21,444 nucleotides of DNA from Pseudomonadota bacterium (GTDB lineage Bacteria; Pseudomonadota; Gammaproteobacteria; Acidithiobacillales; Acidithiobacillaceae), in NCBI GenBank assembly GCA_021827445.1, contig JAKAVW010000015.1, positions 1 to 21,444 of the forward strand, in the 5' to 3' direction. Positions 7,722 through 15,235 of this stretch are shown piece by piece; positions within the stretch are counted from its first letter, which is position 1, and the number at the start of each line of letters is the position of its first letter. A model generated the notes under the pieces. It worked only from the letters and a program-made list of their open reading frames with translations, searched no databases and was not told the DNA's origin. The position numbers and the translations under genes were made by a program.

Positions 7722-9185
7722 ATGCTCGACATCAGCGACAAATACAGCCACACCAGTAGCCAAATAGTTACTGAAGACATCTCTGATGACGACGGTCCGT
7801 TACTGAGCTGTACTTCATTCCAAGACATGCGCAGTGATCACCTGTTGCCCGATTTCCGATCTCCGGCAAATGCTCGCCCACCCCGGAAGAGGTACGTCTC
7901 CGTGCGCGGCAAGTTCATGCTGGCCCAGATGGGTGCGATACTCTGGGTAATGTTCAGTCTGTGGATCGCGCTGCCCTGGATTATCAGTCTTGCAGATATT
8001 TTTGGCTGGGTGCTCTCGGTATTCGCTATTGGCGGCATGGCGATCGTACCCGGCTACATTTCTGGTTTAATGCTGTTTAGCGTGATGTTAGACAACAGAC
8101 CTAAGGTACTCCCGGCAGAAAATTATCCATCAATCAGCATTTTAATTGCCGCTTATAATGAGGAAGGAGTTATTTCCGACACGTTACATTCCATCATATC
8201 GCAGGCATACCCAGGCGCCCTTGAGATCATTGTGATTGACGATGGTTCCAAGGATGATACCGCAGGCATGGTCAGACGCCTGAATGACCCCCGAATACGC
8301 CTGATTGTTCAGCCCAAAAATGGCGGCAAGGCAAGCGCCCTCAACACCGGTCTGGAGAACGCCACACATGCCATTATTATCACGATAGATGCGGACACCT
8401 ATTTGTATCGGGATGCGCTGCAGCACATCGTCGGACGTTACCTGAATGATCCGGAAAACACGGTGGCCGTAGCCGGCGCCATTGCCGTGCGCAATTCCCG
8501 GGCATCCTGGGTGACACGCTTTCAAGAATGGGATTATTTTCATGGTATCGCGGTGGTGAAGCGCGTTCAAAGTTTGTATCAGGGGACGCTTGTGGCGCAG
8601 GGAGCTTTCTCGCTCTATGAGCGAGATGTGGTCAGAGCCCTTGGTGGCTGGCCCCCGTGCGTCGGTGAAGATATCGTGCTGTCCTGGGCGATGCTCAAAA
8701 AAGGGTATCGTATCGGATACGCGGAGAATGCCGTAGTGTTCACCAACGTACCTGAAACCTATAATCAACTATTTCTGCAACGCCGACGCTGGGCGCGCGG
8801 TATGTTTGAGGCATTGAGAGCCCACCCGGATATCTTGCTTACGCGGCGAATCAGCTTGCAGTTCGTGCTCATTAACATGCTGTTCCCATGGCTGGACATT
8901 ACCTATTTATTTTTTTTTATCCCCGGCATTATTGCTGCATTTTTCGGTATATTTCTCTTGGCTGGCCCCGTCACGCTCTTCCTCATTCCACTGGCACTCG
9001 TCAATAACGCCATCATTTATATCGTGCAGAGAAAAATGTTCAGAGAACGGGGTCTTAAAGTGCGCAAGAATTTGCGGGGCTTTTTGATCTATATTTTTTT
9101 TTCTCAGCTCATGATGGCGCCTGCTTCTCTGGCAGGATATGGTTCTGAACTGTTTCGCCTGAGCAAAGTCTGGGGCACCAAATGA
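7722..9185 (+). CDS. Family 2 processive glycosyltransferase (PgaC/IcaA-like exopolysaccharide synthase)
   Basis: A 487-residue inner-membrane synthase that would polymerise a nucleotide sugar and move the chain across the membrane. Two N-terminal helices (about 67-92 and 95-122) precede the GT-A domain. Motifs of processive beta-glycosyltransferases are all present: IDDGS (172-176), TIDADT (221-226), VGEDIVL (314-320) and QRRRW (353-357). Two to three C-terminal helices follow (about 378-432, 452-472). Overall shape is closest to the poly-beta-1,6-GlcNAc synthases PgaC/IcaA; there is no PilZ domain, unlike BcsA. I chose ATG 7722, preceded by GGGAAGAG, over an in-frame TTG at 7662. Its stop overlaps the ATG of the outer-membrane gene by four bases, implying coupled translation. 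No PgaB-like deacetylase or PgaD is nearby, so the polymer identity is uncertain. Confidence 0.85.
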   Translation: MLDISDKYSHTSSQIVTEDISDDDGPLLSCTSFQDMRSDHLLPDFRSPANARPPRKRYVSVRGKFMLAQMGAILWVMFSLWIALPWIISLADIFGWVLSVFAIGGMAIVPGYISGLMLFSVMLDNRPKVLPAENYPSISILIAAYNEEGVISDTLHSIISQAYPGALEIIVIDDGSKDDTAGMVRRLNDPRIRLIVQPKNGGKASALNTGLENATHAIIITIDADTYLYRDALQHIVGRYLNDPENTVAVAGAIAVRNSRASWVTRFQEWDYFHGIAVVKRVQSLYQGTLVAQGAFSLYERDVVRALGGWPPCVGEDIVLSWAMLKKGYRIGYAENAVVFTNVPETYNQLFLQRRRWARGMFEALRAHPDILLTRRISLQFVLINMLFPWLDITYLFFFIPGIIAAFFGIFLLAGPVTLFLIPLALVNNAIIYIVQRKMFRERGLKVRKNLRGFLIYIFFSQLMMAPASLAGYGSELFRLSKVWGTK

Positions 9186-10645
9186 GATCGCTCACCTATC
9201 ATGCCCGCTTTTTCCTGATTGCGGGTTGCTTGCTGTGGATGTACGGGCTTTCTACGGCTTATGGGGATCCCGCCTCAGCGATCCGGTTGGGGCGCCTGGC
9301 CATGGCTCAGAACCATCCCTTCGCGGCTTTATCCTGTTTCAGAGCGGCCAATGCAGAAATCGACGCCAATCCTTCCGCCTACGCGGCAGATCGCCTCTCT
9401 GCCCTGTCTGGCCTCGGCTACTCCTCTCTGTGGGTAGGCAAGGCACATGAAGCCGAACGCGCTTATCGCCAGGGGCTATTGCTGGCACACAGCGCCGCAG
9501 ATCGAAAAACCATGCGTATCGGCCTGGCACGTGCGCTCATTGACCTTGGCCGCCCGCGCGAGGCACGCCGATTATTGCAACCGGTACGCACAGTGAGCCA
9601 TGAAGCGGCGTTACAATCGGCTATTGCCGCCAATCTTCTGGATTGGAATACCCTGGCATCGGCGTCGCTGCAAGAGGCTGCGCCCATCGGACATTATGCT
9701 GGACCTCTCTGGCTGCAGCGTCTGTATGGCGAAACGAAGGATTATGTCGATTTTACTCTGAAATCACAGGTGAATATCGGCTACCACTACAGCAGCGACA
9801 GCGATCACAACATCAATCAGATCTACGATGCCGGGGTGACCATTCCTGGCAGGGGCCTGGGAGACAATGCACTGAATCCGACCATGTGGCACGTCGGCTA
9901 TCGGCAAACACAGATCAACGACAGTGACGGCCAGGTGGGCATCAGCGCACTTTCAGGAGGTTGGGGGGCCAGTCTTGACCGCAACTGGCAGTACATGGTT
10001 CGCGGTGGGGTGGGCACGGCCCGTAACTGGACCTTCGGGCAGGGCGAGGGGCAAATCACGTATCAGCCGGACGACACCTGGGGGCTGGCAGTGAGCGTTG
10101 ATCGCGCGCCCATACGTACATTTGAGGCCGTACAAAATCATATTCTCGCAAACACCATCAGTGCGGGCGGCTTCGGACGGTTGCGCAATGTGGGCACCCT
10201 CGCCGCTTCATATTTTCATCAGGCATTCAGTGACGGCAACCAGCGTAATGGTGTAGTAGCGCGACTTACGCCGGAATTTTACAGCTTCGACAGCATTCCG
10301 GTGAGCCTCGGTGTTCAGGGCTATTTTCGTGACTACAGCAGCGGCTATGTGCCGTTTGACGGATATTTCAATCCACGGCACTACAGCGAAGCCTTGGGCT
10401 ATGTCATCTACGTACAAAAATTCTCACCGTTCTGGATCATGCGGCTCTACGCAGGTTTTGGCAGTCAGACCGTGGATATGACAACAACGCCGGTGAAAGA
10501 TATTTTCGGCACCATCACCGGCTTGGTTTCACCGTACATGCAGGTGAGCCTCACGGGCGGATACACGCAGGTCGCCAGTGCCTATGGTGGGGGTGCGGGC
10601 TATCATCGTAGTTATGTACAAGCCAATATATCCATACCGTTTTGA
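9182..10645 (+). CDS. TPR plus beta-barrel outer-membrane exopolysaccharide export protein (PgaA/BcsC-like)
   Basis: This 487-residue protein probably forms the outer-membrane exit for the polymer made by the upstream synthase. A signal peptide (LIAGCLLWMYGLSTAYG, cleavage near 28) leads to about 140 residues of helical TPR-like repeats (SAIRLGRLAMAQNHPFAALS, LGYSSLWVGKAHEAERAY, ARALIDLGRPREARRLL). From about residue 190 to the end, alternating polar/aromatic strands (VNIGYHYSSDSDHN, WGASLDRNWQYMVRGGVGTA) form a barrel, ending in ANISIPF with the C-terminal Phe typical of BAM substrates. That is the PgaA/BcsC plan in a shorter form, since PgaA has around 800 residues. The four-base overlap with the synthase stop supports a common function. 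An IAGC near residue 13-16 looks like a lipobox but sits too early in the hydrophobic stretch. Confidence 0.78.
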   Translation: MRSLTYHARFFLIAGCLLWMYGLSTAYGDPASAIRLGRLAMAQNHPFAALSCFRAANAEIDANPSAYAADRLSALSGLGYSSLWVGKAHEAERAYRQGLLLAHSAADRKTMRIGLARALIDLGRPREARRLLQPVRTVSHEAALQSAIAANLLDWNTLASASLQEAAPIGHYAGPLWLQRLYGETKDYVDFTLKSQVNIGYHYSSDSDHNINQIYDAGVTIPGRGLGDNALNPTMWHVGYRQTQINDSDGQVGISALSGGWGASLDRNWQYMVRGGVGTARNWTFGQGEGQITYQPDDTWGLAVSVDRAPIRTFEAVQNHILANTISAGGFGRLRNVGTLAASYFHQAFSDGNQRNGVVARLTPEFYSFDSIPVSLGVQGYFRDYSSGYVPFDGYFNPRHYSEALGYVIYVQKFSPFWIMRLYAGFGSQTVDMTTTPVKDIFGTITGLVSPYMQVSLTGGYTQVASAYGGGAGYHRSYVQANISIPF

Positions 10646-10673
10646 AACCATCACGGGGTTAATCGGCGCGTAA

Positions 10674-10811
10674 ATTGACTACTTGATGCGCCGATCGCAT
10701 TTGCTCAAGTTCAAAGGCAAGAACTATCGGCTCAAAGAGGCTGCCACGCGACTTGCACCCCCCCCCTCAGAACTGATAATCTACAAGTCCTGCCTAGGGG
10801 ATTTTGGGTGA
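10674..10811 (+). pseudogene. istB: Remnant of IS21-family istB (C-terminal end only)
   Basis: Read from 10674, the frame gives IDYLMRRSHLLKFKGKNYRL followed by KEAATRLA. This resembles the C-terminal end of IstB, the ATPase helper of IS21 transposition, where proteins finish with a (H/R)SHxLxxxGxSYRLK-type segment. An in-frame stop (10671-10673) precedes it and the rest of the gene is absent, so it is a scar. A run of nine C at 10758-10766 then shifts into non-homologous sequence. The assignment rests on my memory of the family signature over about 28 residues. Confidence 0.6.
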
Positions 10812-10840
10812 CCAAAGGTGGGGGATTTTGAAGTGGCCAA
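10797..10840 (+). repeat. Tandem 20-bp repeats of an IS21-type end
   Basis: GGGGATTTTG-GGTGACCAA (10797-10815) and GGGGATTTTG-AAGTGGCCAA (10821-10840) are near-identical direct repeats directly after the istB tail. IS21-family ends are known to carry several short repeated transposase-binding sites, so these fit the right end of the degraded element. Confidence 0.55.
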
Positions 10841-11014
10841 CGGGGGCCAGCGCCAAAAAACGGCACGGATCGCCCGTTCTGTGTATCAAAAGACATTATC
10901 TTTAGGTTAAAATCAGCTTACTTTATTGGGTTGATGAGAAAAGTCCAAAGTTAGAGTTTTGCCTGAACGTACATCCGGAACCACAGCACAGATTGTCCCA
11001 GAGAAGATTTAGGA

Positions 11015-12508
11015 GTAACTATTCACCACTCCGTGCGTCACGCATTGTTTTGATGTAAAATGCCACAAGATATCAAGCTACAAGGATGACATGGAACAGC
11101 CTGACGTGAGTGCGATGGATCACGCCGCCAAGGATGATCTGATCCGATTTCTTCTCGCAGAGATCGCGGAATTGAAATCACGCATCACTGCACTTGAAAT
11201 TTGCCTTGCCAAAGACAATCATAATTCCAGCAAGACGCCTTCCTCAGATGGTCTGCATAAATCCGCACCTAAATCCCTGCGTCAGGCGGGGCAGCATTCC
11301 AAGGGCGAGCAAAAAGGCCACAAAGGCTCAGCGCTGGAGCGTGTCGCCAAACCCGATCATGTGGTCAACCATCCCTTGCCAGCAACCTGCGATGCCTGTG
11401 GCAGCCCTTTGGATGATGCCCATGTATCAGAAGCCCGCCAGGTTTTTGACATCCCGCCGCAGCAGGTTGATGTTACCGAACATCGCGTTCTGGAGGCACA
11501 CTGCACCTGCGGCAAGGTGCACCGGAGCGATTTTCCAGAAGGCGTTACAGCCACCACGCAATATGGTCCACGGGTACAAGTCACCGTCGTCTATCTCACC
11601 CAGCATCATATGCTGCCGATTTTGCGCACCACCCGGATCCTGCGCGATACTTGTGGTGAAACCCTGTCGCCGGGCACCGTGGTCAGGATGATCCGCACTG
11701 CGGCTGGAAATCTGACCCCCACCATCGCGCACATTGCGGACGCCGTCCAGAGCGCCCGCGTGGCCCATTTCGATGAAACCGGGATGCGGGTCGCCGGTAA
11801 GCTCCACTGGCTGCATACGGCTGCCACCCCCAACATGACCCGGGTGAGCATGCACACCCGCCGTGGCCAGGAAGCTTTTGATGCTTTCGGCATTCTGCCC
11901 AAATTCCAGGGAACCGCCATTCATGATGGCTGGGCGCCCTACCGGAAATATGGCAGTCTCCACGGCCTGTGCAATGCACATCACCTGCGGGAGCTGACGA
12001 TGGTCCACGAACTGTACGGCCAACGCTGGGCGAAGGGCATGTTCGACCTGCTTATTGCCGCCAACCGGGAAGTGGCCGATGGACCGATCACTGACGACCG
12101 TGTGGTGCAGATCAGCGCGGGCTACACCGCTATACTGGCTAAAGGCGATAGTGTCCATCCGATCAGGAGGCGCAAGGATGGCTCCGCGCAGCGGGGCCAA
12201 TCCACTCCGGCCAACCTGCTTCGACGGCTGCGCAAGCATCGCGAAGATGTCCTGCGTTTCCTCTCGGATCCGGAGGGGCCCTTCAGCAACAACATCGCAG
12301 AACAGGCTGTGCGAATGCCCAAGGTAAAACAAAGTATCTCCGGCTGCTTCCGAACTTTTGATGGGGCTGCCGCCTTCTGCACAATCCGATCCTATCTGGA
12401 AATCCTACGCAAGCAGAGCGTCGATCTGCTGCACGCGTTGGTTCAGTCTTTTCAGGGGAAAACCACACAGGCCACTATGGGGTAACTGCACCCCTGGTGA
12501 ATAGTTAC
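11015..12508 (+). mobile_element. IS66-family insertion sequence with single transposase
   Basis: The element is bounded by perfect 14-base inverted repeats, GTAACTATTCACCA (11015-11028) and TGGTGAATAGTTAC (12495-12508), starting with the GTAA typical of IS66-family ends. It carries one transposase gene and no tnpA/tnpB accessory genes, as in the one-gene IS66 subgroup. Flanks GATTTAGGA (left) and GATTATGGA (right) are close to a direct repeat but differ by a swapped pair and are nine rather than the expected eight bases, so target duplication is imperfect or coincidental. It sits about 20 bases before the FapF-like gene. Confidence 0.85.
11091..12485 (+). CDS. IS66-family transposase (TnpC type)
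   Basis: A full-length 464-residue DDE transposase with no internal stop. The N-terminus has a leucine-zipper-like helix (LIRFLLAEIAELKSRITALE), then the NHNSSKTPSSDG motif conserved in IS66 transposases. A zinc-finger region follows, with CDACGSPL and CTCGKVH Cys pairs. The catalytic core includes AHFDETGMRVAGKLHWLH (first Asp), a second acidic segment IHDGWAPYRKY with NAHHLRELTMVHE, and near the C-terminus GPFSNNIAEQAVRMPKVKQ (Asn-Asn-x-Ala-Glu) with SGCFRTFDGA. This NNxAE-R pattern is the family signature around the catalytic Glu. It is probably active or recently active. The start ATG at 11091 follows an AAGGATG-type ribosome-binding region. Confidence 0.92.
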   Translation: MEQPDVSAMDHAAKDDLIRFLLAEIAELKSRITALEICLAKDNHNSSKTPSSDGLHKSAPKSLRQAGQHSKGEQKGHKGSALERVAKPDHVVNHPLPATCDACGSPLDDAHVSEARQVFDIPPQQVDVTEHRVLEAHCTCGKVHRSDFPEGVTATTQYGPRVQVTVVYLTQHHMLPILRTTRILRDTCGETLSPGTVVRMIRTAAGNLTPTIAHIADAVQSARVAHFDETGMRVAGKLHWLHTAATPNMTRVSMHTRRGQEAFDAFGILPKFQGTAIHDGWAPYRKYGSLHGLCNAHHLRELTMVHELYGQRWAKGMFDLLIAANREVADGPITDDRVVQISAGYTAILAKGDSVHPIRRRKDGSAQRGQSTPANLLRRLRKHREDVLRFLSDPEGPFSNNIAEQAVRMPKVKQSISGCFRTFDGAAAFCTIRSYLEILRKQSVDLLHALVQSFQGKTTQATMG

Positions 12509-12529
12509 GATTATGGAGTGACCTAAAAT

Positions 12530-13588
12530 ATGAGATATCGATATGCACATTCCTGCGCATTGGCTTTGATCAGCATGTTGGCATCTGTCCAGGTACAGGC
12601 GGACGGCAGCACTCTAAAAGCGCCACCACAATCCGCCAGTCAGAAGGCCATTCTTCAACAAAACACGGATTTTTTCTATCCCACCATGACCCTGCAATCC
12701 AGCATGTCTTACGCGTATTCAGACCAGAATACGCTTAACCTGAATGGGTTCTTGGCACTGGGTGCGATTTTTTTGGGCAATATAAATGTCTCCAAAGTGA
12801 AGTCGAGCATCTATACTTTTACCGAATCGGCTTATTACCCGCTTTCGGATCGTCTGCAGTTGGTGATGAATGTGCCGATTGTCTATCGGCAAAGTACCTA
12901 TGAGATCGGCGGAGCGGGCTACGCCTCATCGGCTCAGAGTCAAGCGTCGGTGACGTCTGGAGGGCCGCGGCTCGGGGATGTCAGCTTCGGGGGCTACTAC
13001 CAGATTTTCAAGGAAAGCAAAAACTGGCCGAGCCTTACAGGCAGTTTATTAGTGACAGCGCCCACCGGGATTAATCCATATGGCATTAAGGTGATTCAGC
13101 CTGATCCCAATAATACCAATCTGAGTGTGCCTACCAACTTGCCTACGGGTAACGGGGTCTGGACACTGACACCTGGACTTTCTTTTGTGTCAACATCTGA
13201 TCCGGCCATTTTCTTTGGTAGTGTGAATTATTATTATAACCTTGATAAAAACTTCTCAGATATCAGCACAACACCGGGTAGCGTACAGCCTGGCGAAGTG
13301 GCACTGGGCAACGCTTTTCAGTACAGCTTGGGCGTCGCTTTTGCGCTCAATGAGCGTCTGAGTTTAAGCACATCCTTTGCTGATCGCATTCAGGACGACA
13401 CGCTAATTCGCGCTCCTGGTGGGCCTTGGACGACTATCGTCGGCAGCGGCGCTAATGTGGCGGTGGCCAATGTGGGTATGACTTACGCCTTTAATCCGAA
13501 TACCTCACTGATTGTGAATCTGGGTGTGGGCATAACCAGCAGCGCCCCCAGCTTTCAGCTCACAGCGACTATACCCTATAACCTGTAA
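12530..13588 (+). CDS. FapF-like outer-membrane beta-barrel, probable amyloid exporter
   Basis: A 352-residue protein with a signal peptide cleaved after VQVQA (residue 24) and a mature part of regularly alternating strands ending LTATIPYNL. Segments LGDVSFGGYYQIFKE, LTGSLLVTAPTGINPYG, SDPAIFFGSVNYYYNLD and SLGVAFALNERLSLSTSF fit the MetA-pathway-type barrel family that includes FapF, the channel that secretes Fap amyloid subunits in Pseudomonas. The extended coiled-coil plug of Pseudomonas FapF is missing; only about 20 residues (ASQKAILQQN) precede the barrel. The gene is convergent with the fapA-E-like operon, whose last gene ends 73 bases away, instead of being its final gene. GGAG lies 11 bases before the ATG, immediately downstream of the IS66 end, so native transcription may be lost or replaced by read-through. 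A generic transporter of the same barrel family is the alternative. Confidence 0.7.
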   Translation: MRYRYAHSCALALISMLASVQVQADGSTLKAPPQSASQKAILQQNTDFFYPTMTLQSSMSYAYSDQNTLNLNGFLALGAIFLGNINVSKVKSSIYTFTESAYYPLSDRLQLVMNVPIVYRQSTYEIGGAGYASSAQSQASVTSGGPRLGDVSFGGYYQIFKESKNWPSLTGSLLVTAPTGINPYGIKVIQPDPNNTNLSVPTNLPTGNGVWTLTPGLSFVSTSDPAIFFGSVNYYYNLDKNFSDISTTPGSVQPGEVALGNAFQYSLGVAFALNERLSLSTSFADRIQDDTLIRAPGGPWTTIVGSGANVAVANVGMTYAFNPNTSLIVNLGVGITSSAPSFQLTATIPYNL

Positions 13589-13661
13589 TTTGTAGGTTGC
13601 CCGCGCAACGGGCCAGGATACTAAGAGTCCGGCCTCGTTCAGTGATGACCAGCCGCGCTTT

Positions 13662-14432
13662 TTACGGAGCGGGCTGCAGGTTTCTAACGCTGTTAACCAG
13701 AGACTGGAGCTGCGCGAGATTCTGCGACGTGGGCGCATTGGGATTGACACCCAGCGTGAGGGTCATGTGATTTTGGATATTGTTCATATTTGTCCTTACC
13801 TGGGTAATCTGGAATACGCCATTGGATCCAATACCCTGCTCGACGTTATTGGCACCATTGCTGAGCGCCATGGACAGCTGTCCGGGATCCACGGTCATGG
13901 TGACACCGTTCACTATATGCGTGCCCGAACCCAACGAGGTCCCTATCGCTGTCGACGTGTTGGGAGTGCCCTGAACCACATTAAGGGACATGCCGTTCTG
14001 TACAGCATTGGCGTCACCCCCGATCTGGATGGCCTGCGTCACACCCTGGATATTATTAAGTCCAGAGCCGCTTACGCTGGTGTTGGCAGGGACACCCTGC
14101 TGAGCAGGGGGCACCCCTTGCGTGCTGTACGTGATGGTAGGGGTAAAGAGGTTGCCGCTGCTGTTCAGTGCGACGTTCATGGTACTGCTCATGGGCGTCT
14201 GGTTGGAACTGGATGTCCAATTGGTTTGCATCTCAACGCCAAAATACACAATTTTGCCGCCGATCACACCGCGCCCCACAATATGAGATAAGGTGTTGTC
14301 AGAAACAGGAATGGCGCTCACAGGGAGCGCCCCGGGTGTGGTCATTGCCAAGGCAGGGCTGGCAAGAACCCAGGATGCTGTCAGGCAACAACTCGCCAGG
14401 ACAGCCGTTTTGCGCAGGTTATGTATGTTCAT
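13662..14432 (-). CDS. FapE-like secreted accessory protein of the amyloid operon
   Basis: The last gene of the five-gene operon encodes 256 residues with a signal peptide cleaved near ALA (29). The segment TLSHIVGRGVIGGKIVYFGV followed by EMQTNW (47-72) resembles ALASISGKGIP...VVLWDEIQT in the first gene of the operon. The C-terminal half carries two Asn/Gln-rich repeats, about 125-153 (GLNNIQGVTQAIQIGGDANA, then VQNGMSLNVV) and 195-228 (GVFQITQVRTNMNNIQNHM), a beta-prone pattern similar to but distinct from the FapC repeat. Position after the C39 peptidase matches FapE, a minor fibre component in Pseudomonas; the assignment is by order and composition rather than clear homology. Start ATG 14432 has a GAGAGG ribosome-binding site and follows the peptidase stop by 23 bases. 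Confidence 0.68.
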   Translation of the reverse strand: MNIHNLRKTAVLASCCLTASWVLASPALAMTTPGALPVSAIPVSDNTLSHIVGRGVIGGKIVYFGVEMQTNWTSSSNQTPMSSTMNVALNSSGNLFTPTITYSTQGVPPAQQGVPANTSVSGSGLNNIQGVTQAIQIGGDANAVQNGMSLNVVQGTPNTSTAIGTSLGSGTHIVNGVTMTVDPGQLSMALSNGANNVEQGIGSNGVFQITQVRTNMNNIQNHMTLTLGVNPNAPTSQNLAQLQSLVNSVRNLQPAP

Positions 14433-14455
14433 GATTTGCCTCTCAAGTAGTTTTG

Positions 14456-15169
14456 TTAGAAATAGCTTGCCTGGTCATAGCCAAAATGTGCCGGTGTGGC
14501 CGATGGGTTGGGTAAAATGCCATGCAACAATTTGAGGGCGCTGGGCGGCTCTGGTGGCGTCAGAAGCACCGAGTGGGGTTCAAAACCTTTGCCAAACACG
14601 GCAAACACGATTTTGTTCCAGTCTTTAAGGAACTGCGTCTTGGGCATGATGCGATTACCCAGAGCGGGATCGGCCAGGTAGACGTGCTCCGGGCCAGTTT
14701 TTTCGAGTACGACAAAGTGTTTGTAACCCCCCAGATCCAGAAGGACAATCACAGGGATATGGATCTTTTCCAGCTCGGAGGGGGTGACGACATAGCCTTC
14801 CCCTTTGAGCCCGACTTTGTCCACGTACTTTTTCAGGTCCAGCATGGAGAAGCCGACTTTCTTTACTTCTTCCGGATTGCTCACGGTGAACAGGCCTTTG
14901 ATAACCTCTTCTTCGTCAACATTCTGGCCAAATGCATATTTCAGGATGGTTGCGAGGGATGCCGCGCCACAGGAGAAATCCGTGTGCTGGCGAACGACAT
15001 GGATGAAGTGCATACCGATCATGCTGGTGACGGGAAGATGTATTACCCCTGCACCGGGAATGACACCACCAAAAGCGGTGGCTTGGGTATCAGAACACTG
15101 CGAAAACACACCGACAAAAGCAATCAGGCTGGAAAACACCAAGGGCCGAAAGATTCTGTTGTGCGACAT
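14456..15169 (-). CDS. fapD: FapD-like C39 family cysteine peptidase
   Basis: A 237-residue exported C39-type papain-fold peptidase, the same fold as the bacteriocin-leader peptidases. The signal peptide runs to about residue 30 (LVFSSLIAFVGVFSQCSDTQA). Catalytic positions are intact: Gln61 and Cys67 in RQHTDFSCGAASLATILKY, His151 in GGYKHFVVL and Asp167 in VYLADPALG. In Pseudomonas, FapD is needed for Fap biogenesis and is thought to process or control export components, acting at the periplasmic side. The gene sits between the major repeat protein and the FapE-like gene, the same slot as fapD. A hairpin with a T-rich tail lies in the 66-base gap upstream, so its expression is probably lower than that of fapC. 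The ATG at 15169 has GGGAG nine bases before it. Confidence 0.82.
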   Translation of the reverse strand: MSHNRIFRPLVFSSLIAFVGVFSQCSDTQATAFGGVIPGAGVIHLPVTSMIGMHFIHVVRQHTDFSCGAASLATILKYAFGQNVDEEEVIKGLFTVSNPEEVKKVGFSMLDLKKYVDKVGLKGEGYVVTPSELEKIHIPVIVLLDLGGYKHFVVLEKTGPEHVYLADPALGNRIMPKTQFLKDWNKIVFAVFGKGFEPHSVLLTPPEPPSALKLLHGILPNPSATPAHFGYDQASYF

Positions 15170-15201
15170 GATGAAGACTCCCGCAAAAAAGAAACAAAAC
15201 A

Positions 15202-15221
15202 GCCACCCCTTGCGGGGTGGC
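15202..15221 (-). terminator. Intrinsic hairpin between fapC and fapD, probable partial terminator
   Basis: On the minus strand GCCACCCC-GCAA-GGGGTGGC forms a perfect 8-bp stem with a four-base loop, followed by TGTTTTGTTTCTTTTTT. It begins 15 bases after the fapC stop. Genes on both sides share orientation and probable function, so it more likely trims downstream transcription than ends the operon. It could also protect the fapC transcript 3' end. Confidence 0.72.
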
Positions 15222-15235
15222 GCAATATCAACTGT

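Larger units (their letters stand above)
10646..11014. other. Insertion-sequence debris between the polysaccharide genes and IS66
   Basis: This 370-base stretch contains the tail of an IS21-type element (10674-10840), listed separately. About 170 bases of unassigned sequence follow, which before IS66 insertion would have been the upstream region of the FapF-like gene. I searched it for GG-N10-GC and found none with correct spacing; the closest, in TTTAGGTTAAAATCAGC, has nine. Confidence 0.5.

Noticed and set aside
10860..11014. Possible sigma-54 promoter for the FapF-like gene before IS66 insertion
   Set aside because: Candidates have nine-base spacing or lack the GC doublet; none met GG-N10-GC.
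11427..12332. A 301-codon minus-strand frame inside the IS66 element
   Set aside because: It is the shadow of the intact transposase and has no recognisable domain.
13599..13613. GCCCG-CGCAA-CGGGC hairpin between the convergent fapF- and fapE-like genes as a terminator
   Set aside because: The stem is only five base pairs, an alternative pairing overlaps it, and neither side has a T-run, so I could not support it as an intrinsic terminator.
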